A stretch of DNA of 64,000 nucleotides from the NCBI RefSeq assembly GCF_014805625.2, contig NW_023998414.1, positions 31,258,528 through 31,322,527 on the forward strand. Reading direction: 5' to 3'. The stretch's first letter is position 1; each line of letters starts with the position of its first letter. The notes under the pieces were generated by a model. The model saw only the letters and a list, made by a program, of their open reading frames with translations, was not told where the DNA came from and ran no database searches. The position numbers and the translations under genes were made by a program. This DNA comes from Glossina fuscipes (lineage: Eukaryota; Arthropoda; Insecta; Diptera; Glossinidae). Below are positions 61,980 to 64,000 of this stretch, in pieces.

Positions 61980-63279
61980 ATTGTTGTTGTTTTTGTTGTT
62001 TTTGTTCTTGTAAATTTTATTTAGAGAAGATAGAATGATAAAGTGCTTGCTTTTACGTCTTACACTCACACCTAAGTGCATGCATGCAGATTATTATTAT
62101 CTATTCGTCCCTTATCAGCCAAGAGTTTTGCGTTTTTCTATGACATTTTTTGTGTCAATTTTTTGAAAGGGAGCCTTTTGTCTTTCTGTTTTGTTGTAGT
62201 TAATTTTGGAACTTTTGCTTTTGCTTTTGTTTTTGTTTTTGGTTTTCATTTTAAATTTCAAATAATGTTAGTCACATTGAAGGTGCTTTTCTAATTTTCA
62301 ATAAAATGAAATAATTAATCAATGGTCAATCGTTAACCACATATGTATGTACTCGGCCAATTGCATTTCAAATTTTTTTTTCAATGCCAATATCATTTAA
62401 ATGCCAATTTGCAGTTTGAACGTTTCGTTGGGACACTTGATAAACTTAAAAAAATATAAATAAAAGCTTGTATACACTTAGCACATATATAAAATACATG
62501 AATATTGAAAAATATATAAAATATATGAATATTGAAAAAAATAAAAATAAAATAATTATTTAATTAATAATTATTCTCAATTATTTTGCTGTGGCTGTGA
62601 TGATTGCCTTTGACTTTCTTCAAATTCTTTGTCCGGTTCAAAGACGATGAGTTCAGCGGGTAATGTCATATTCGTATTTACATGATATTGAGAATCATCA
62701 AGATTTTCTGGTCGTAGCCGTTGACGCGGGAAACCGCTATTGTTATTTAAAGCGGTACCCAAAACCGCTGGGCCCACTTGCTGCAGCACGTTATTGACAA
62801 TACGATTTATTTGATAATCAACTTCCTGTACCACAAATCATGTACAGAGATTCACAAAACATATACATATGCATATAAATATTAATAAATAAATAAAATA
62901 CATACACAATAATAATAATAATAATGTTGCTGTTATCATAAGCTACCTAACTCACATATAAGCCTATACATTATATTTAAATATACACTTGTGTCTCATA
63001 TCTTCTTTTTTTTTTTTTTTTTTTTTTTGCTTTTCTTTTTTTTCTCTTCTTTTTGAAATAATAATCAAAACAAAAAAAAAAAAAAACTCTTTTTTTTTTT
63101 TTTTTTTTTCTTTGATTTTGAATCAGCTTTTTGCAATAACTTTTGGGCAAATAAATTTTATAAATATTTACCTTTGTTATATCGGGAAATAATTCACGTA
63201 ATAAACCAATTGTTCTCTTATTGCGTTCAGCTATTAATGCTTCTTGTTCTTTGGATCCCAGTGTTAAAACATCGATTTC
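52748..63279 (-). CDS. Unrecognised gene with tandem paralogous exons (5' end outside window)
   Basis: Shared exon a, 63279-63172, encodes 36 residues (EIDVLTLGSKEQEALIAERN ... LLRELFPDITK), phase 0 at both ends. Downstream, four exons begin with a related module: b 62825-62577, c 61812-60730, d 57825-57502 and f 55448-55123. Exons b, c and d end in stop codons. Exon f continues through g 53254-53158, h 53093-52899 and i 52813-52748 (stop), all with phase-matched GT-AG junctions. The a-f-g-h-i route gives at least 263 residues. f has a QIDLSAINKQLEETIRVARQ module, Ala/Gln-rich and acidic parts. f-g reads NKRFLPVASG and a Gly/Ala stretch ending GNFLFDVVR. h is acidic, then IPGPVTRLVVLANRGLANLI. 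i ends SEKFVNFKAKLITALI. The acceptor of f has an A-rich, not pyrimidine, tract and is the weakest call. I do not know the family; no signal peptide can be judged because the N-terminus is missing. Confidence 0.72.
57502..57825 (-). other. Alternative terminal exon d
   Basis: 107 residues then TAA. Module QVDDQVNQMFTKIFRIVG, then PAVLRTAI; an Asn/Thr/Asp linker; IRVSVELPSFDPEDED; Asn/Thr-rich end. Acceptor TTGTTGTAG. Confidence 0.68.
58174..58247 (+). ncRNA. tRNA-like sequence, possible SINE head
   Basis: About 74 nt with an A-box-like TAGCCAAGCAAG (58183-58194), a B-box GGTTCAAATCT (58227-58237) 32 nt on, and short closing arms CCGC/GCGG. The T-stem does not pair and the cloverleaf is poor, so it is not a working tRNA. 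It reads as a tRNA-derived promoter such as the head of a SINE. It lies on the plus strand in the intron between exons d and c. Confidence 0.4.
60381..60419. repeat. Microsatellites between exons c and d
   Basis: About 19 TA units here, with an (AC)n tract at about 60322-60342. Elsewhere in this gene's introns are (TTA)n near 55585-55615, T runs near 55620-55640 and 55689-55710, (GTTT)n at 57892-57915, (TTG)n at 61948-61979 and long A and T runs at 63006-63110. Confidence 0.85.
60730..61812 (-). other. Alternative terminal exon c, Asn/Thr/Ser-rich
   Basis: 360 residues then TAA. Module QIDSIVNRIIAQVIRVAG, then PDLLRSVL. An acidic stretch and a run of 16 Asn (encoded by AAC/AAT triplets at about 61620-61670) follow, then IQIDLPTFAPNSQEDSS, long Thr/Ser/Asn tracts, a (TAATAA-type) second Asn run near 61045-61075, and TTVKITKLLPIN. 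Low-complexity tracts are trinucleotide expansions. Acceptor TTTTTATAG. Confidence 0.7.
62577..62825 (-). other. Alternative terminal exon b
   Basis: 82 residues then TGA. Module EVDYQINRIVNNVLQQVGPA-VLGTAL, linker, then MTLPAELIVFEPDKEFEE and a Gln/Ser-rich end. Acceptor GTGGTACAG sits inside a 22-nt palindrome (62826-62847). Confidence 0.65.
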
Positions 63280-64000
63280 CTATAATCAAGAAGAAAAAAG
63301 AAAGAAAAATAACATAAAACACACAAAAAGTCAAAATCGATTTCGTTACCGAAAATGTAAAAAAAAATCTTATTGTTTAATTTCTTTCATTGGTGTTAAT
63401 TATTGTTTAAAAAAAAAAAAAAGAAAAAAAAAGTGAAAGTTGTTTTACATGCTATTGTTGTGTGTTTTTTTTTTTATTTTTATTTTTTATTTTTTTTTTA
63501 TTTTTTTTTTTTTATTTTTGCTAAGCCAAAACCAAATTACCAAGTTTCGTTTAAATTATGCAATTGTTCAATTTAAGCAAAATCGTTTGCTATTTTGCAT
63601 GTTCCGTTTCTTGCTTATGTTACATGATCGGATGCTGTAGTGTAGTTAAAGTATCGTAAGGTTAGTTCATTATTTCATATTTTATATGATTAATGTGGAA
63701 TTGCCCTTTAGAAAGTGAATGGTCAACTCCGCAAAATATTTGCTTTATTATATCACAGTTAACAGTTAGCATAGTTCTTATGTTAAAAATTTCGCGATTT
63801 ATCGAAATTAAATTTTTTTTTATTGCAAGCATTACATTATTTTTTATAATGAATAGTATTCTCGTAATTCTTACAGGAAATTACTGAGATTTGTCTAATC
63901 AAACCTCGATATTTTTGAAAGAGTTTAACTCTTTAAGTAAAACTGTTAGCTAACAAGAATCAAATCTAGCCACTATGCGGTCAAAATTAAAGCACAACGA
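63280..64000. other. Window end, intron or 5' region of the alternative-exon gene
   Basis: AT-rich with A and T runs. No further exon of the minus-strand gene was found, so its first exons lie beyond the window. Confidence 0.45.

Overview
The window is AT-rich nuclear DNA from an insect, almost certainly a higher fly (Diptera). Evidence is the short phase-matched introns (56 to 77 nt) mixed with multi-kilobase ones, abundant TA and A/T microsatellites, mariner and gypsy relics, and protein sequences that read closest to fly members of their families. The species cannot be fixed from sequence. The long repeat-filled introns suggest a genome larger and looser than that of Drosophila melanogaster, such as a calyptrate or tephritid fly. 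One 10-N assembly gap lies at 6024-6033.

Layout. 0-15.8 kb is a transposon graveyard: a broken unrecognised reading frame (189-1080), a cluster of five quasi-palindromes (1493-1716), pieces of an R2-like non-LTR retrotransposon, another reverse transcriptase scrap, a gypsy-type integrase relic (minus strand), a decayed transposon-associated ORF and an FP25K-like ORF. 15.86-18.16 kb holds a three-exon gene for an N-terminally zinc-finger, Ser/Thr-rich, probably nuclear protein. 20.7-32.9 kb is the phosphorylase kinase regulatory alpha subunit (plus strand), reconstructed exon by exon to 1222 or 1223 residues. Converging on it at 34.7-37.2 kb is chaperonin CCT subunit beta (minus strand, 535 residues). 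39.0-44.1 kb is a small paraxis/scleraxis-type bHLH factor (minus strand) whose 4.6-kb second intron contains a deleted mariner. 44-52.7 kb is mostly dispersed repeats plus a second mariner. 52.7-63.3 kb is a minus-strand gene, truncated by the window edge, with one shared exon followed by a tandem series of paralogous exons. Three end in their own stop codon and one reads on into four-exon C-terminal sequence.

The genes do not form a pathway: the kinase subunit controls glycogen breakdown, CCT2 folds actin and tubulin, the bHLH factor is a developmental regulator. The most interesting features are splicing structures: (1) a frame-enforced pair of mutually exclusive exons in the phosphorylase kinase gene plus an optional 36-nt exon; (2) the array of alternative terminal exons in the unrecognised gene at 52.7-63.3 kb; (3) a GC-AG intron and an ATG-only first coding exon in CCT2. 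All exon calls were made by hand from splice signals and reading phase, without transcript data.
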